A stretch of DNA of 17,309 bases from Bacteroidaceae bacterium (GTDB lineage Bacteria; Bacteroidota; Bacteroidia; Bacteroidales; Bacteroidaceae): assembly GCA_017558165.1 (NCBI GenBank), contig JAFYWE010000146.1:1-17309 (forward strand). The letters run 5' to 3'. A program made the translations under genes and the position numbers. Below the pieces are notes generated by a model. It was not told where the DNA came from. It did not search any database and saw only the letters and a list, made by a program, of their open reading frames with translations. Shown in pieces: positions 15,507 to 17,309 of this stretch (position 1 is the stretch's first letter; every line of letters begins with the position of its first letter).

Positions 15507-17309
15507 TTAAAGTCCAAGGCTCAGGCCCAAAGAATAGATTCTTGGCTGTATGCTGTATCCCAATTCCGGGTCATATCCCTTCCAATCATCGCTTGCAATC
15601 ACGAACAGGTTGTTGATGTTCGCACTCAGCTGTAGGCGTGAGAGTCCGACCTTCTTGCATATGGCGTTAGGTACGCTATACGACAATGATATCTGTGTAC
15701 AGCGCAGGAACGATGCGTCCGCGACTCTTACATCCGACTGTGCCCACATGGAATAGATGTTGTCATACAGGCCGTTGGGCAGGTTCAGGTTGTAGAGGTC
15801 AAGAATTGACGTGTATAGCGCCGGGATGTTGGTATGTGCCTCGTCACCAGGCTCCTTCCAACGGTTGTTCAGCTCTTTTGACAGGTTGCTGAAGATATCC
15901 GGCATCTTGCCGTATGTGAATGTGGAGTAGGGGTTAGGCAAGCGTTTTTTTGCACCGAGTGCAACTGCGAAGTCAACACCTACGTTGAAGTTCTTCCAAC
16001 GCAGACGGGTGTTGAAACCGCCCGAGAAGTCCGGTTCGCTCTGTCCTGAGTATACAAGGAATGTCGTCGGGTCAACGCTTCCGTTGCCGTCAACATCGTC
16101 ATATGTAGCATCCTTGAATGTGGGGTATCCGTTTGTGCCGTTGAGTCCGGTGAACTCGTATGACCAGAATGCCGACAGTGGGTATCCCTTCTTGAGCGGG
16201 CGTGAACTGCTTCCGTTCAGGTAGTCAATGTGTGTGAGCTCGTCGGCCTTTGCGGTGCGGTCATCGCTCGATGACTTGTTCCAGTTCTTGCCGGCGTTCA
16301 TACCGATGGTCCACGCCATGTCATTAGTGCGTATGGGGGTAAAGTTCAATGTCATCTCAAGACCGTTGTTGGTGATGAGGCCACCGTTCAAAGGCATTGT
16401 CGCCATACCGTACTCCTGTGCGATGTCCTGTCTTATGATGGCATTCGAGTTACGACGGTAGTACTCGAAGTTCATTGTAACACCGAACATGGCAACATCT
16501 ACACCAAGGTTCAGTGACTTGGTGCGCTCCCATTTGAGTTGCTTGTTGGGCAGGCTGCTTATTGTGAGGTAATACTCGTTGTAGCTCTGCAGCAATCCCT
16601 GATAGCGTACGATCATGTCCGGGCTCAATGAGTTCACCACATTACCCTGGATACCGTACGATGCACGCAGGTTGAGCTGGTCGAGCCACAGTACATTCTC
16701 CATCATGAATGGCTCCTGTGCTACCTTCCACGATGCTCCGAATGACCATGTGGGGTCGAACTGTTTATTTACGTCCTGACCGAAACGGTTCGAAGCATCA
16801 GAACGTACATTCACGTTCACCACGTAACGGTTCTTGAATGCATATGCTACGGTGGCGAAGAATGACATGTAGTTGGTGGTTGTGGACATCTTGTTCCAAG
16901 CTCCGTTGTACAGTTGAGCAAGCGCTCCCCAACCTATACTCACGTCACTGCCTATTGGCTTGAAATTCTCGGGCAGTGTAGGTGATACCAGGATCGAGCC
17001 ACGCTCCGGGACATATCCCCACACGGTGTTGCCCTCGCTGGTGCTCTCGCTTGAGCGTATCTCCATACCCAGCATGGCGTTCAGACGGTGGTTCTCGTTG
17101 AATTCCTTGCTGAACTGAAGACGGTGTGACGTGTTGTAAGACACACCCTGTGAGTTGGCCTGGTTCAATACGCCGCCGTATGGCATGAGTGCGGCATTGA
17201 AACGGTCCGATCCGGCCTTCTCTGTGCCATAGGCATATCCGCGGTAAAGCTGCTCTACCTTTGAGGTCTTCTCGCCCGCATAGCTCTCGCTCTTGTTGTT
17301 GGCGACAGC
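15507..17309 (-). CDS. SusC/RagA-family TonB-dependent outer membrane transporter, C-terminal part (partial)
   Basis: The frame is open to the right edge and the first base of a codon is at 17309, giving 600 residues of the C-terminal beta-barrel; SusC proteins are usually about 1,000-1,100 residues, so the signal peptide, carboxypeptidase-like domain, plug and first barrel strands are missing. Family-typical elements include KEFNENHRLNAMLGMEI, RYVVNVNVRSDASNRFG, WSFGASWKVAQEPFM, LRASYGIQGN and LKWERTKSLNLGVD, then GTNGYPTFKDATYDDVDGNG and the C-terminal barrel-closing strand RIYSLGLSLGL. SusC transporters import ligands in a TonB/ExbBD-driven step. An internal methionine at 17186 is not the real start because the frame continues upstream without a stop. 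Upstream genes and the operon promoter lie outside the window, so regulation cannot be judged. Confidence 0.95.
   Translation of the reverse strand, partial: AVANNKSESYAGEKTSKVEQLYRGYAYGTEKAGSDRFNAALMPYGGVLNQANSQGVSYNTSHRLQFSKEFNENHRLNAMLGMEIRSSESTSEGNTVWGYVPERGSILVSPTLPENFKPIGSDVSIGWGALAQLYNGAWNKMSTTTNYMSFFATVAYAFKNRYVVNVNVRSDASNRFGQDVNKQFDPTWSFGASWKVAQEPFMMENVLWLDQLNLRASYGIQGNVVNSLSPDMIVRYQGLLQSYNEYYLTISSLPNKQLKWERTKSLNLGVDVAMFGVTMNFEYYRRNSNAIIRQDIAQEYGMATMPLNGGLITNNGLEMTLNFTPIRTNDMAWTIGMNAGKNWNKSSSDDRTAKADELTHIDYLNGSSSRPLKKGYPLSAFWSYEFTGLNGTNGYPTFKDATYDDVDGNGSVDPTTFLVYSGQSEPDFSGGFNTRLRWKNFNVGVDFAVALGAKKRLPNPYSTFTYGKMPDIFSNLSKELNNRWKEPGDEAHTNIPALYTSILDLYNLNLPNGLYDNIYSMWAQSDVRVADASFLRCTQISLSYSVPNAICKKVGLSRLQLSANINNLFVIASDDWKGYDPELGYSIQPRIYSLGLSLGL

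Noticed and set aside
1..17309. CRISPR arrays, tRNA, rRNA, insertion sequences, phage or defence genes
   Set aside because: Nothing resembling direct-repeat arrays, transposases, integrases, attachment sites or restriction/toxin genes was seen; the gaps are short and explained by promoters and terminators.

Overview
The window looks like chromosomal DNA of a Bacteroidales bacterium (Bacteroides, Prevotella or Muribaculaceae type; the genus cannot be fixed from the sequence alone). The grounds are a SusC/SusD pair, lipoproteins with Bacteroidetes-style lipoboxes, weak Shine-Dalgarno signals, promoters of the TTTG / TAnnTTTG type, and envelope proteins whose close forms are known from this order. 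Base composition is moderate and even. No insertion sequences, phage genes, tRNA, rRNA or CRISPR were seen.

Layout: (1) 1-2399, minus: N-terminal half of a TamB/AsmA-like envelope protein, cut by the left edge. (2) 2489-4342, plus: a divergent SLC13-type permease with two RCK_C (TrkA_C) domains. (3) 4411-7174, plus: a tight four-gene unit (sigma-54 activator without a receiver domain, LptE, a TPR-like protein, SecG) that ends at a hairpin terminator. (4) 7175-7400: gap between convergent genes, with two terminators and between them an unexplained set of nested inverted repeats. (5) 7401-9278, minus: a coiled-coil protein with five DUF349 repeats. (6) 9503-11548, minus: a large secreted multidomain protein with a chitobiase-type module and a type IX-like C-terminal tail. 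(7) 11768-17309, minus: an uptake operon in the order SusC (5' end off the window), SusD, a metallopeptidase-family lipoprotein without a visible HExxH motif, and a TlpA-like thioredoxin lipoprotein, closed by a perfect palindromic terminator.

How the genes fit together: regions 1 and 3 are envelope-building functions (lipid and LPS transport, Sec secretion). Region 7 is a nutrient acquisition unit: SusC/D capture and import a ligand across the outer membrane, the third protein carries an acidic stretch after its lipid cysteine that suggests surface display, and the TlpA protein lacks it and probably faces the periplasm. The imported ligand cannot be read from the sequence.

No clearly new multi-gene system was found. 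The best leads are the HExxH-less lipoprotein in the Sus operon, the nested inverted repeats at 7242-7338, and the receiver-less sigma-54 activator leading an envelope operon.
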